In this document: in pieces, positions 48,460 to 59,003 of the stretch
Numbering within the stretch: position 1 is the stretch's first letter
Layout of the letters: each line of letters opens with the position of its first letter
DNA from: Limosilactobacillus equigenerosi DSM 18793 = JCM 14505
GTDB lineage: Bacteria > Bacillota > Bacilli > Lactobacillales > Lactobacillaceae
DNA: 64,000 bases
NCBI RefSeq assembly: GCF_001311375.1
Contig: NZ_BBAS01000003.1
Location: forward strand, 1 to 64,000
Direction: 5' to 3'
Notes under the pieces: generated by a model
Databases searched by the model: none
What the model was told of the DNA's origin: nothing
Seen by the model: the letters and a program-made list of their open reading frames with translations, nothing else
Translations under genes and position numbers: made by a program

Positions 48460-48856
48460 ATGAAGAAGACAGGAATTATTAATTCAGAAATTTCATATGA
48501 AGTCGCTAACATGCGGCACATGGATTGGTTATCAATCGGGGATGCAGGGATGCCAGTACCAGCTGGAACGAAGCAAATTGATCTTGCTTTAGCTAAGCAA
48601 ACCCCAAGTTTCATGGAAGTCTTAGAAAACGTCTTGCAAGAACTCAAGGTTCAAAAAAATTTACTTGGCTGATGAAATCAAGGATCAAAATCCAGCGCAA
48701 TTAGAAAACATCAAGCAAGCCTTGCCAGATGTTGAAATTGAATTTATGCCACACACTGATTTAAAGAAGAGTTTAGCGAAGACGCATGCCTTCATCCGGA
48801 CGGGTGAAATGACGCCTTACTCTAACATCATCTTAGAATCTGGCGTGACCTTTTAA
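48460..48856 (+). CDS. rbsD: D-ribose pyranase (frameshifted)
   Basis: 131 residues across a one-base error in an A-run near 48655. [20 protein letters not shown] with the catalytic His ([17 protein letters not shown]), and the end [19 protein letters not shown] with the sugar-binding Tyr-x-Asn. Converts beta-pyranose to beta-furanose ribose for the kinase. Starts 18 bp after rbsK. Confidence 0.9.
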
Positions 48857-48872
48857 TTAGCGGGGGATAGAT

Positions 48873-50188
48873 ATGGATACAACAAAGAAACAATCATGGA
48901 TCCAATATGCCGACGGTTACTTAAGCAAGACGCCGGTTTGGCAATACATCTTGGTTTCCTTAATCTTCCCAATGTGGGGGATGGCCGCTTCCTTAAACGA
49001 TATTTTAATCACGCAATTTAAGACGGTCTTTACGTTAAGTGATACGGCGACGGCATTCGTGCAATCCGCCTTTTATGGTGGTTACTTCTTAATCGCGTTA
49101 CCAGCTTCTTACATTATTCGGAAGACGACGTATAAGTCAGCGATTATGATTGGGTTGATGTTCTTCATCTTAGGATGTGGCTTATTCTTCCCAGCATCAC
49201 ACATGGCAACGTATGGAATGTTCTTGGCAGCCATTTTCGTGATTGCGATTGGGTTATCATTCTTGGAAACATCGTGTGATACCTACGTGACGATGATGGG
49301 ACCTAAGGAATCAGCCAACAAGCGGATTAACATTTCCCAAACTTTAATTCCATTCGGGGATGCCGCTGGGATTATCTTAGGGAAGTACTTAATCTTTGGT
49401 GGTCACGAAAACATGGCTGCTGAAGTTGCCGGCATGTCAGCTGCGCAAAAGGCGGCTTACAACAAGGAAGTCTTGTTGTTAACGTTGCAACCATACAAGT
49501 ACATCTTGTTAATTTTATTAGTGCTCTTAATCTTAATGGCCATTACGAAGATGCCATTATCCAAGGCGACGGTAAAGAACGAAGATGCAGTGGCAGAAAA
49601 GAAGACGAGCTTAGGCGAATCCTTAAACTACCTCTTCCACAACTACCGTTTCATGAATCAGTCGGGGCGCAATTCATTTACGTTGGGATTCAAACGTGTG
49701 TCTGGTCCTTCACGATTCGGTTTGCTTTACGGATTATTCCTGGCATCACCGATCACGCTGCCACGAACTACATGGTGATTAGTTACTTCATTTGGTTTGC
49801 TGGTAAGTTATGTGCTAACTGGTTAATGGAACGCTTCAGTGTTACGAAGACCATGGTTTGGTACAGTTTACTTGGAACGTTAGTCTTACTCTTAACGGTC
49901 TCCGTTCACTCACCAATCGCCATCTGGGGTGCGGTCGCAACGAGTTTCTTCTTTGGTCCTGTTTACCCAACGATTTACGCGCATGGGTTAGACCAAATCA
50001 AGGAAAAGCAACACACCGAAACTGGTGGGGCCTTAATGGTGATGTCCTTAGTTGGTGGGGCCTTTGTCCCAGTCATCATGGGGCGGGTATCTGATTTATC
50101 AGGTTCAATGCAATTATCATTCATTGTCCCAGCCATCGGCTTTGCTTTGATTATGTGGTTCTTCATTTCTGAACACAAACGCGGATAG
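48873..50188 (+). CDS. FucP-type MFS sugar:H+ symporter, probably for ribose (frameshifted)
   Basis: ATG at 48873 after gcggggga. About 437 residues, twelve membrane segments. FucP family features: PMWGMAASLNDILITQFKTV in TM1, SAFYGGYFLIALPASYI in TM2, and SFLETSCDTYVTMMGPKESA in TM4-5. Shifts near 49655 and 49765 break the frame. Reading resumes to 50188. Position after rbsK-rbsD makes ribose the likely substrate. Its stop codon TAG provides the first base of a structured repeat array. Confidence 0.8.
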
Positions 50189-50454
50189 GTCGTGAGGCGG
50201 ACGACAAAGCCACCTTATCATAACGTTGAAACTGGCGTTGACGGATAGAATATCCGTCAGCGTCAGTTTTGCGTTATGACTTGGTGGCTGTCCGCCGAAC
50301 GTAGTTACATCCAGGTCGTGAGCTCAGCTATCAAAGCGCCTGTTGGCGTAACGATAAAAGCGTCGTCGGAACTAGTGGAACTAGATTCGGCGCTGCTTTG
50401 AGTTAGGCCCTAAGGTGCTGCTGAGCGAACGTAGTTACTAAGTTGCCGTCGAAG
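50188..50454 (+). repeat. Structured repeat array A (two units)
   Basis: Unit A1 50188-50308 and unit A2 50314-50438, separated by atcca and closed by taagttgccgtcgaag. Each unit begins GGTCGTGAG and ends GAACGTAGTTAC. Inside is a long multi-helix hairpin: A1 GCGGAC/GTCCGC, AGCCACC/GGTGGCT, CATAAC/GTTATG; A2 CTCAGC/GCTGAG, AGCGCC/GGTGCT. A1 is a near copy of B2 and A2 of C2. The first G overlaps the TAG stop of the permease gene. Confidence 0.85.
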
Positions 50455-50472
50455 ATAAGTTAACAAAGATAC

Positions 50473-50514
50473 TCCGCTAAGTTGATTTGAGTAATCAACT
50501 TAGCGGATTTTTTT
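50473..50514 (+). terminator. Rho-independent terminator
   Basis: Perfect stem tccgctaagttgatt / aatcaacttagcgga with seven T, just after repeat array A. Confidence 0.95.
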
Positions 50515-50529
50515 AGCGAAAAGTTTGGA

Positions 50530-50558
50530 TTGACAGGCTAGTTTAAGTTTGATTTAAT
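50530..50558 (+). promoter_or_regulatory. Promoter of the surface-protein operon
   Basis: TTGACA (50530-50535), 17-bp spacer, TTTAAT (50553-50558), 31 bp before the ATG. Confidence 0.75.
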
Positions 50559-50589
50559 GATGAATGATTAATGAAGGGGAGACAAAATA

Positions 50590-53328
50590 ATGAGAATTAG
50601 TAAGACGCTATTACTTTGTACGGTCGCTTTAGCGGGGATGACTGTACCGATGAAGAACGCTTTGGCTGATGTGAAGCCAAATTCAATTCCAGCTAATCCA
50701 TCAATGAAGCAGGATGCATCTAAGCCGGTCGTTGTAAGTACAAACGTTGATGGGGAACCTGATGTGCAAACAACTGGGGTCGCAGTATTTGATCCCGTTA
50801 AGATAACCGTTAACACGGATCATTTCACGAATGATAATTTGCTAACGCCTGACGGTTTAGGGTGGACCGAAGATACTGAGGTCCAAATCATTAAAGGGCA
50901 TGAAGTGGGTGAAATTAACAATCAAAAGTATTGGGGACAAAATAATCCTCAAGAGCCAACGATAGCATATTCGTTCGCTAAAGGTGATTCAGGTCGGATT
51001 ACGTATGTCGGTAAAACTTTATCAGGTGTTGACTTAGATTTAATTTACACGATTGAAAATACTGATGCGGACTTATGGGAACAATATTCGGGGTTAAATC
51101 GAATTAAGGTTCCACGTGGAATTGCTTTTACTGGTGAACAATATTTAGCTAACACGAATAACAATTCTATTGTGGTGCTTTATAACGGCGCTAACTCTGT
51201 CCATTTAAAATATCAAATTGTAAAACACGATTCGTTTGATGAAATCCCAGTGTTAGTATCGTTTATCACAACCGATATTGATGTTGGTCAAGGGGTTGCG
51301 ACTGACTTACCAAATTTAGCAGCTGTAGTACCGGGGACAACGAATTTATCATTTCAGGATGGGGTAGTTTATGACGGCAGTCACACAGGTCCGTATCATT
51401 ACGGAGCTGATATTAATGGGTCAGAAGGATTGCCATATGGTGGTTATTTAGGGGTATCGTTCCAAAGCCATTTTAATTATGCTTTTTTGCCCCAGCACCG
51501 GCGAATGATGATATTTATCGCTTTGCCACTGGGGTCCGTTATGATCTTTTCGGGTCAGCATTACAAACTAAATTAATTATTAATCGTCAAGCGCATGTAA
51601 AGATTCGCTATGTTGATACAAAAGGAAATGAACTTCAACCGATTCAAACGTTGAAAGCAACGAATGAATTTCCAATGATTCCTGCTGCGCCTAAAATTAC
51701 GGGATACGAATTAAAAGACACTGATACTAAGATTGAGTCGCCGTTAAATGAGACCGTTACGCACACTTATGCGAAAAATTATGTGATTACAATTAGACGA
51801 GTTGACGAACAAGGTAAGGAATTAGCACCAGATAGAAAAATCACGGTGCTAGAAGGTTCGTTGGTGGAATTGAAGCCCGAAATGTTGTCCGGCTATAAAA
51901 TTCCACAACCCATTGATTTAATTGCTGAAAAGGATGAAGTTGTTAAACTAGTTTATCAACGGCAACCAATTGTTAAGCCATCAGTTGATGTTCCTAAACC
52001 CAAGCGACAGACGGAACCACAATCAACACAATCGGAAAGTAAACCAAATATTCAGATAACCAAACCTAATCCGAGTTTATCTTTCAAAAAAGAAATTAGT
52101 GTAATTAAACAGCCAAGTTTATCTAAGGTTCAAAGTTATCAGGTGGTGCCGGTTCATAATAATACCTATCGCACTGGTGGGACTTGGTTATCGACGCCTT
52201 ATGTTTCACCACGGGTACAAGTAGGAGTACAAGAACCACCAAAACATGTTAATCGTCAAGTACGAAAACATCGAAAGATAAATTGGTTTTATCGGAATAC
52301 TGGGATTAACAAGAACGACAGAAAAGTTCTTATTAAAGTTTTAAAAGGAATTGAATCTGAAGGAAAAAAAGCGGGGCTGGAGTAAGGAGAAGATTAAGAC
52401 TACAGAACTTTATTACATTGCTAATATAGGTGGTTATGGATCAAGTGGTCTTCAAGTTCGTTCATCTGACGTTGAGAAATACACTGAAAAATCATTAAAA
52501 TCCCTTTTAAAGGCAGAATTACTAAAGAAGAATTTAAAACGTTTAGTAAAATTATAAACAATAACCATAGTAGTAAAAATAAAACTTATGTAGATTTATC
52601 ACATTTAGCGATTACTGCGGCTAGTGCTCGTGATCAAGGACGGGGGAATAAGTTTTTACAAAAATTATCGACAACACCAATAATTGGTTTTATACGGTAT
52701 GGAAAGTGGATTACTAAATTCTTGAAACCAATTCCTAATGTAAAAATGCGATGGTTGTTAATTAATGGTTTTCTAGGTGATGCACTGGCAGACTGGAAGA
52801 TTAGCAAACCTGATAAATATGCTGATTTAGATGTTTTTAAATTTGCCAATAGCAATCAGTTAATGTCTAGGCAGTTACAACAAATTTATGGACAAACAAG
52901 TGGAAATTTAGCAAATCAACGAAATCAGACACAAAAATCAATTAGTGGTGATGTAATAAGAACAGCGGCACTTACTTCTGTAGCAACACTGGGGCTATTT
53001 GCGCTAGGGGTTTTTAAGAAAGCTAAAGAATTAGTAATCGGCGCCTACAATGAGTCAAAAAAAATTGCGATCTAGAATTTTACAAGGATATAACAAGTAT
53101 GTGGTTAAACCAGTCGCTAAATTTAGACGTAAAATTTACAATCGTGGCGTTAAGATGGTTCGTCAGATTAAACGGGCAGCGGTTAAAACATATAGAAGAG
53201 TTCAAAAATTTGTTAGTCGTCCATACAATCGAGTTAAGCGGGCTGTAAGAAAGACGTATCGAAAAGTAAAATCAGTGGTACACAGAGTAGTTAAATCAGT
53301 TAAGAAGTTCTTTAAACGGAGAAGATAA
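50590..53328 (+). CDS. Secreted MucBP surface protein with very basic C-terminal tail (frameshifted)
   Basis: ATG at 50590 after aagggga. Signal peptide LLLCTVALAGMTVPMKNALA. Residues about 40-330 are an adhesin-like beta domain. After a shift near 51500 come two MucBP-like repeats (VKIRYVDTKGNELQPIQTLK and YVITIRRVDEQGKELAPDRK) and a Pro/Gln-rich linker. Shifts near 52370 and 52510 lead to a domain with YVDLSHLAITAASARDQG and NGFLGDALADWKISKPDKYA. After one more A-run shift at 53055 comes an about 85-residue Lys/Arg-rich amphipathic tail (RRKIYNRGVKMVRQIKRAAV to VKKFFKRRR). No LPXTG motif is seen. The layout (carrier, repeats, C-terminal module, partner gene) recalls polymorphic toxins. Confidence 0.7.
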
Positions 53329-53917
53329 ATGAAAAAAAGCTCAGCAACAACTTTATTTTTAGGGACAAGTTTATTGTTTTTAGGGATAGTTTTGGCTATT
53401 TGGTATCCAATTTATAATACATATCATTATCGATATTATTATTTAAATCAAATTGAACATCCCAAGCATACATATCCCTTTGTTCACTACTTATCTACTA
53501 AGAATTTGAATAATTCATATGTGCCGGGATATCGGGTAGAAAAATCAGATCGATCCCAGGTGAAAGATAGTTATATTTACAAAGAAAATGTTTTGAAAAA
53601 GGGAGATGTTGTAGAAATTTCACCAGACTATTTAACACATTATGAGTCAAAAAGAAAAGTATCAAAAAAATGAATATGATATCTTAGTAGCATTTTCTGA
53701 TTCAGGTTCCGTTAGTACGGTAATGGGTCCTCCTAACGAGGAGGGGGAGGTAAGAAAAATATCAAAAGTATCTCCTAAACTATATGTCATGATGGATGAC
53801 TTAGAGGATAAAATTAGTAATACTAAACGCCCGCCAATTAAATTTCAGGGACTATTTAATTTCTTGTTGAAACGTGGCTGGATGTATTATGGTGGAATTT
53901 ATCCAGGTAATGATTAG
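53329..53917 (+). CDS. Membrane-anchored partner of the surface protein (probably one frameshifted gene)
   Basis: ATG at 53329 directly after the previous stop. 114 residues: one N-terminal membrane helix (LFLGTSLLFLGIVLAIWYPI) and an outside domain. Removing one A at about 53650 joins it to the following frame (KYQKNEYDILVAFSDSGSVS to FLLKRGWMYYGGIYPGND), giving about 195 residues. If not an error, the second part is a separate gene (53642-53917) without an SD. Position and coupling suggest an immunity or secretion partner. I recognise no family. Confidence 0.55.
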
Positions 53918-53961
53918 TTTGGAAATGTGGGGATTAATTTCCCTAAGAAAATAACCTTAAC

Positions 53962-53992
53962 AAAAGCATGCTCCAAAGTGGAACATGCTTTT
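53962..53992 (+). terminator. Rho-independent terminator
   Basis: aaaagcatgctcc / ggaacatgctttt hairpin after the surface-protein operon. Confidence 0.9.
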
Positions 53993-54014
53993 AATTTTGA
54001 AATTTAAGAAATAA

Positions 54015-54058
54015 TGTTCAACAATTATACGTTCATTTGTTCAGAAGGATGGTATAAT
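54015..54058 (+). promoter_or_regulatory. deoC promoter with candidate DeoR operator
   Basis: TATAAT at 54053-54058. TGTTCA occurs at 54015-54020 and 54038-54043, with GTTCA at 54031-54035. Spaced direct repeats like these suit a SorC/DeoR-type tetramer such as the one encoded at 57499. Confidence 0.5.
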
Positions 54059-54089
54059 AAAGATATTAAAAGAAAGGAATGGTGATACC

Positions 54090-54769
54090 ATGAGTTTAAC
54101 AGTTGCAGAATTAGCGAAGTATATGGATCACACGTTGTTAAAGCCAGAAGCGACCGAAGATCAAATTGAACAAACGATTCAAGAAGCGATTAAGTACAAT
54201 ACGGCTTCCGTTTGTGTTAACCCATACTGGGTTAAGAAGGTTCACGATGAACTTGAAGGGACGACGGTTAACACTTGTACGGTTGTTGGCTTCCCATTGG
54301 GGGCTACGTCAACGCAAAGCAAGGTTGATGAAACGAAGACCGCTTTAAAGGACGGCGCTGATGAAATTGATATGGTTATCAACATCGGTGAATTAAAGGC
54401 GGGTCATGATGATGCCGTGCAAGCTGATATTAAGGCAGTGGCCGATGCAACGCACGAAGGTGGCAAGTTGTTAAAGGTTATCATCGAAACAGCCTCTTAA
54501 CGGATGAAGAAAAGACGCGGGCCTCGAAGTTAACGGTGGCTGGTGACGCTGACTTTGTCAAGACGTCAACTGGTTTCTCAACTTCAGGTGCTAAGGCTGA
54601 AGACGTTAAGTTAATGCGGGAAGCTGTTGGTCCTGACTTTAAGATTAAGGCTGCTGGTGGGATGCACAGTCTTGCCGATGCCTTATCAATGATTGATGCC
54701 GGGGCTGATCGGCTTGGTGTTTCAGCTTCTGTGCAAATCTTAGAAGAAGCTAAGCAAGCTTGGGAATAA
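54090..54769 (+). CDS. deoC: Deoxyribose-phosphate aldolase (frameshifted)
   Basis: ATG at 54090 after aaagaaagga. About 226 residues. Class I aldolase pattern: [41 protein letters not shown], then the Schiff-base Lys in [12 protein letters not shown] and AAGGMHSL. A missing C in the run at 54491-54493 causes a premature TAA at 54498. Splits deoxyribose-5-phosphate into glyceraldehyde-3-phosphate and acetaldehyde. Confidence 0.95.
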
Positions 54770-54798
54770 GCTTCATGTACATACGGATTAATTAACCA

Positions 54799-54836
54799 TA
54801 AAAGGGGTTATTGCGAAACAACGCGGTAGCTCCTTT
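54799..54836 (+). terminator. Terminator after deoC
   Basis: aaaagggg(g)tta / tagctcctttt imperfect hairpin with T-run. Separates deoC from deoB-pdp. Confidence 0.65.
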
Positions 54837-54887
54837 TATTTTTGAAATAATTTCCATGGTTAGTGTGCATAAATGTGCAAAACCGAG

Positions 54888-54919
54888 TATAATGAAGTTG
54901 TGAAAAGAAAACGCTTACA
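54888..54919 (+). promoter_or_regulatory. deoB promoter with cre site
   Basis: TATAAT at 54888-54893, and AGAAAACGCTTACA at 54906-54919 matching the cre consensus in all but the first base. The cre lies over the start region, so CcpA should block transcription. Confidence 0.65.
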
Positions 54920-54941
54920 GCAAATAAGGAGGTTATTTCTC

Positions 54942-56130
54942 ATGAGTTACAAACGGGTATTTACAATTGTCTTAGATTCAGTTGGGAACGGGGCCGCACC
55001 AGATGCGGACAAGTTTGGTGATGTTGGGGCTGATACCCTGGGACATGTTGGTAGTCACTACGCCGGGAAGTTAGCGTTACCAAATTTAGCTAAGTTAGGG
55101 TTAAGTAATACGCGGACCACGCCAATTGAAGGGGTAGCAGTGGCTGAACCAGCCTTGGTAACTTTGGGAATATGAACGAAATTTCGGCCGGCAAAGATAG
55201 TATGGATGGCCACTGGGAAATGATGGGGTTACCAGTGATGAAGCATTATCAACTTTCCCGGATGGTTTTCCAGCTTGGTTAATTGAAAAATTGGAAACTT
55301 TCGCTGGTCGTAAAGTGATTGTTAATAAGCCCTACTCTGGGACGGATGTGATTCATGATTATGGTGAACATCAAATGGCCACGGGTGATTTAATCGTTTA
55401 TACATCTGGTGATTCGGTGCTCCAAATTGCGGCGCATGAAGATGTCATTCCAGTTGAGGAATTATACCGGATTTGCGAATACGCGCGGACGTTAGTGAAC
55501 GGACCGGAAGTAACGATTGGTCGGGTGATTGCACGGCCATACGTGGGACCGGACAAGGATCACTTTACCCGGACGGCCAATCGGCGCGACTTTAGTTTGG
55601 CACCAATTGGCGAAACGGCGCTCGATGAATTAAAGGCCGCTGGCTTGGATGTGATTGCGGTTGGGAAGACCAATGATATCTTCTCCGGTCAAGGATTTAC
55701 CCAAAATTTCCATAACGAAAGCAACATGGACGGAATGGACCATGTGATGACCGTTTTAGGTCAAGACTTCCACGGCTTCTGTTTCACGAATTTAGTGGAT
55801 TTTGATGCAATGTACGGTCACCGGCGGAATCCACAAGGGTTTGGGCAAGCCTTAATGGACTTTGACCAACGCTTAGGTGAAGTCTTAGCGGCCATGAAGC
55901 CAGATGACTTACTCTTAATTACTGCTGACCACGGGAACGATCCTGGCTTTACGGGGTCTGACCACACTCGGGAAACAGTACCATTGCTAGCTTACTCACC
56001 ATCCATGAAGGAAACAAACCAATCGTTAGGCACGCGGACAACCTTTAGTGACCTTGGCGCTACGATCTTGGAAAACTTTGGTTTAACAGCACAACGGGGG
56101 TCTAGTTTCTACGACGCAATTAAGAATTAA
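54942..56130 (+). CDS. deoB: Phosphopentomutase (two frameshifts)
   Basis: ATG at 54942 after aaggaggtt. [20 protein letters not shown] with the metal-binding Asp, [11 protein letters not shown] with the phospho-acceptor Thr. Shifts near 55160 and 55230 interrupt [20 protein letters not shown] and [20 protein letters not shown]. Reading then runs to 56130 through [28 protein letters not shown] and [11 protein letters not shown]. About 396 residues. Interconverts (deoxy)ribose-1- and -5-phosphate. It links pdp to deoC. Confidence 0.95.
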
Positions 56131-56143
56131 GGAGGCCCAACCG

Positions 56144-57445
56144 ATGCGGATGCTTGATATCATTCACACGAAACGTGAAGGCGGGCAATTAAGTCCGGAA
56201 CAACTGCAATTTTTTTTGTTGACGGGGTCGTTGATGGATCAATTCCGGAATACCAAACGAGTGCCTTGTTAATGGCCATTTTTAACAATGGGATGACGGA
56301 TGAAGAACAAACGGAATTAACCATGTTAATGATGAAGTCCGGGACGCACCTTGACCTAGCTAAAATTCCAGGGATTAAAGTTGATAAGCATTCAACCGGT
56401 GGGGTCGGTGATAAAGTAAGCCTTCCCTTAGCGGCAATGGTAGCGGCCGTGGGCATTCCAGTGCCGATGATTTCGGGACGGGGCCTTGGTCATACCGGCG
56501 GAACTTTGGACAAATTGGAAGCGATCCCAGGTTATCGGGTGGAATTAAGCGAAAGTGAATTCATTAACCAAGTTGCGACGGAAGGATTGGCAATTGTTGG
56601 GGCTACGGGTGAAGTGGCGCCAGCTGATAAGAAGATCTATGCCTTGCGGGATGTGACCGATACAGTGGACTCGATTCCGTTAATTGCCAGTTCAATTATG
56701 AGTAAGAAGATTGCTTCCGGCACGGATGCCTTGGTAATTGACGTGAAAACTGGGGCCGGGGCCTTTATGAAACGGTTAGAAGATTCAGAAGCCTTAGCTA
56801 AAGCCCTCGTGAAAATTGGGCAACAAGCGGGGCTCCAATGTGAAGCAATTATTTCTGATATGAACCAACCCCTGGGACGTAAAATTGGGAATGCGTTGGA
56901 AATTGAAGAAACGATTGATTGCTTGAAGGGGCACGGTCCAGCTGACTTAATGGAAGTGGTTTATACGCTGGGCAGTCACATGGTGGTCTTTGGTCGTAAA
57001 GCCTCAGATTTAGCGACTGCGCGCCAACTGCTGGAACAAACGATTGCCGATGGTTCAGCCTTAGCGAAGTTTAAAGCCATGGTTGTGGCGCAAGGCGGTG
57101 ATGGACGCGTCATTGATGACTATAAGGTAATGCCACAAGCTAAGTACCAAATTGACTATCCAGCATCCAAAGCTGGGGTAATTACCCAAATGTTAGCGGA
57201 TGAAATTGGGATGGCTAGCATGGTGCTTGGTGGTGGTCGCGCTAAAGCGAGCGATCAACTGGATTATAGTGTGGGGATTGAATTGAATAAAAAAACTCGG
57301 TGATTCTGTCCAAGCGGGCGAAACCATTTTAACGATTTACGCTAACCGCGAAGATGTTAGTGATGCGATTAAGCTTTTAGACCAAAGTATTCAAATTGGT
57401 GAACATGCTGAAGTACCACCACTAGTATATGAAGTGATTAAGTAG
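56144..57445 (+). CDS. pdp: Pyrimidine-nucleoside phosphorylase (two frameshifts)
   Basis: ATG at 56144 after aaggagg. [20 protein letters not shown], then a shift in a T-run near 56212, [20 protein letters not shown], the phosphate-binding signature [20 protein letters not shown] and [21 protein letters not shown] run of A at 57291-57296 shifts the end, which then reads [20 protein letters not shown] and stops at 57445. About 434 residues, the thymidine/pyrimidine phosphorylase family. Releases base and deoxyribose-1-phosphate. Confidence 0.95.
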
Positions 57446-57498
57446 GGCAAAATTTGGTACAATAGAAGCCGACGATTTTTATGAGGCGGTGAGAGAAG

Positions 57499-58437
57499 AT
57501 GAAGACACAAGCACGGATAACCTTAGCCCTTGAGGTATCCCAACGCTATTACATGTTAGACCAAAATCAGAGTCAAATTGCGACCGAGTTAGCCATTTCG
57601 CGGGCGTCGGTATCGCGGTTACTGAAGTTTGCGCGCGAACAAGGGCTTGTTACGATTGAAATTCATAATCCATTAACGGCGGTCGAAACGTTGGCGAACC
57701 GGATTAAGGAACAGTATCACTTAAAAGATGTGGTGGTTGTCCCCACAAAACGGGCGGATGAAAACCCCGTCCAAGCAGTTGGAAAAGCAGGGGCCAAGTA
57801 TTTGCAAAGCCACGTTAAAGATCATGATATTATCGGGATTGGCTGGGGCAAGACGGTTTATGAGGTGGCGCGCCAATTAACGCCCCAAGATTTTACCGAT
57901 GTTCAAGTCGTGCAAATGAAGGGGAGCGCAGCTGATAATGCGACCAATAATTTTGCGTATGAAGCAATCAATGACTTTGCTAAAGCCTATCAAACGAACC
58001 CGCAATACTTACCGTTACCGGTGATTTTTGATCAAGCAACGACCAAACAAGTCATTGAACAAGATCGCCATATTAGCCGGACCCTTGATTTAGGTCGGCA
58101 AGCGAATGTGGCTTTGTTTACCGTCGGGACGGTACGGTCATCAGCAATGCTCTTTAAGCTCGGATATTTAACCGCTGCCGAACAACATCGCTTACAAGCT
58201 AATTCAGTGGGGGATGCGTTTTCGCGGTTTATTGATGCCGAGGGGCAGATTGCGGATGAACAAATCAATCAACGGACAATTGGGATTGAATTGGATGCAT
58301 TAAAGCAGAAGGAAACGAGTATTTTAGTGGTTGGGAAAGTGGCTAAAGTTCCGGCCACCAAGGCTGTTTTAACGGCTGGATATGCTAATGTGTTGATTAT
58401 TGATCAATTGAGCGCTGAAAATTTAATTAGGTCGTAA
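57499..58437 (+). CDS. deoR: SorC-family deoxyribonucleoside regulator
   Basis: 312 residues, intact, after gaggcggtgaga. N-terminal helix-turn-helix (NQSQIATELAISRASVSRLLKFAREQGLV) and a C-terminal SorC sugar-phosphate-binding domain (IGIGWGKTVYEVARQL, LFTVGTVRSSAMLFKLGYLT). By analogy with Bacillus DeoR it should be induced by deoxyribose-5-phosphate and control the deo genes it follows. The last codons (aggtcgtaa) resemble the start of the adjoining repeat unit. Confidence 0.85.
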   Translation: MKTQARITLALEVSQRYYMLDQNQSQIATELAISRASVSRLLKFAREQGLVTIEIHNPLTAVETLANRIKEQYHLKDVVVVPTKRADENPVQAVGKAGAKYLQSHVKDHDIIGIGWGKTVYEVARQLTPQDFTDVQVVQMKGSAADNATNNFAYEAINDFAKAYQTNPQYLPLPVIFDQATTKQVIEQDRHISRTLDLGRQANVALFTVGTVRSSAMLFKLGYLTAAEQHRLQANSVGDAFSRFIDAEGQIADEQINQRTIGIELDALKQKETSILVVGKVAKVPATKAVLTAGYANVLIIDQLSAENLIRS

Positions 58438-58440
58438 TCA

Positions 58441-58706
58441 GGTCGTGAGCCACGCATTATGGAAGCCGTGGCCTAACGTAGGCAAAGCGTTGGCGCTAGC
58501 AACGCTAGGGTCGGCGACTTTGTCATAGTTAGGCACTAGGCTTCCGCGTGGCGAGCGTAGTTACATCCAGGTCGTGAGGCGGACATAAAAACCACCGTAT
58601 CATAACATTGAACCTGGCGTTGATGGATAGAATATCCATCAGCGTCGGGTTTTCGTTATGACTAGGTGGTTGTCCGACGAACGAAGTTACGAAGTTGCCG
58701 TCGAAG
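58441..58706 (+). repeat. Structured repeat array B (two units)
   Basis: Unit B1 58441-58564 and unit B2 58570-58690, separated by atcca and closed by gaagttgccgtcgaag. B1 helices: CCACGC/GCGTGG, GAAGCC/GGCTTC, CCTAAC/GTTAGG. B2 is a diverged copy of A1: AAACCACC/GGTGGTT replaces AGCCACC/GGTGGCT, and ATGGAT/ATCCAT replaces ACGGAT/ATCCGT, so changes are compensated. The array begins four bases after the deoR stop. Confidence 0.85.
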
Positions 58707-58720
58707 GCTTATTAATTCAG

Positions 58721-58749
58721 TTGACACCGTTAATATTTTGGTGTAAAGT
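58721..58749 (+). promoter_or_regulatory. Promoter of the cysteine operon
   Basis: TTGACA (58721-58726), 17-bp spacer, TAAAGT (58744-58749), 44 bp before the leader-peptide ATG. Confidence 0.8.
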
Positions 58750-58792
58750 AACTACAATTAATTATCTACTTACAAAAAGAAAGGAAATGTCG

Positions 58793-58852
58793 ATGATGAA
58801 TTCAGCATTAGTATGTTGTTGCGAATTACATTCAACCGAACGGACGAGTTAG
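58793..58852 (+). CDS. Cysteine-tract leader peptide
   Basis: ATG at 58793 after aaagaaagg. The 19-residue product MMNSALVCCCELHSTERTS has three consecutive Cys codons (TGT TGT TGC). It lies between a strong promoter and a strong terminator (58897-58944) that precedes a MetA-family acyltransferase and cysteine synthase. Ribosome stalling at the Cys codons when charged tRNA-Cys is scarce would be expected to favour an antiterminator. The peptide is too short for another function. Confidence 0.8.
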   Translation: MMNSALVCCCELHSTERTS

Positions 58853-58896
58853 CCGTTGGGGATTTTGTGGTTCGCTTAATTATCACATTTCTACCA

Positions 58897-58944
58897 ATCC
58901 TAGTTGCTAATTCCGGTTCGGAAATTAGCGACTAGGATTTTTTT
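58897..58944 (+). terminator. Attenuator terminator of the cysteine operon
   Basis: Stem cctagttgctaatt / aattagcgactagg with loop around ccggttcgg and seven T. Loop bases ggttcgg can pair with ccgaac(g) at 58837 in the leader, offering an alternative fold. The distance to the next start codon is 60 bp. Confidence 0.85.
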
Positions 58945-59003
58945 GTAACTGAAAGGGGATGATCAACGTTAGTCAGCTTGATTGTCAAAAATGGAGTCAG
59001 ATA

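Noticed and set aside
54090-54769. deoC as a pseudogene
   Set aside because: The only lesion is a single missing C in a short run. Both halves keep all catalytic segments and codon use, so a sequencing error is more likely.
58441-58564. Integron attC-like site (GCCTAAC ... GTTAGGC in repeat unit B1)
   Set aside because: The same helix in the other units does not keep the attC core consensus, and no integron integrase or gene cassettes are present.
58793-58944. T-box riboswitch before the cysteine operon
   Set aside because: No T-box sequence (AGGGTGGNACCGCG) or specifier stem is visible. The leader has a translated Cys tract instead.
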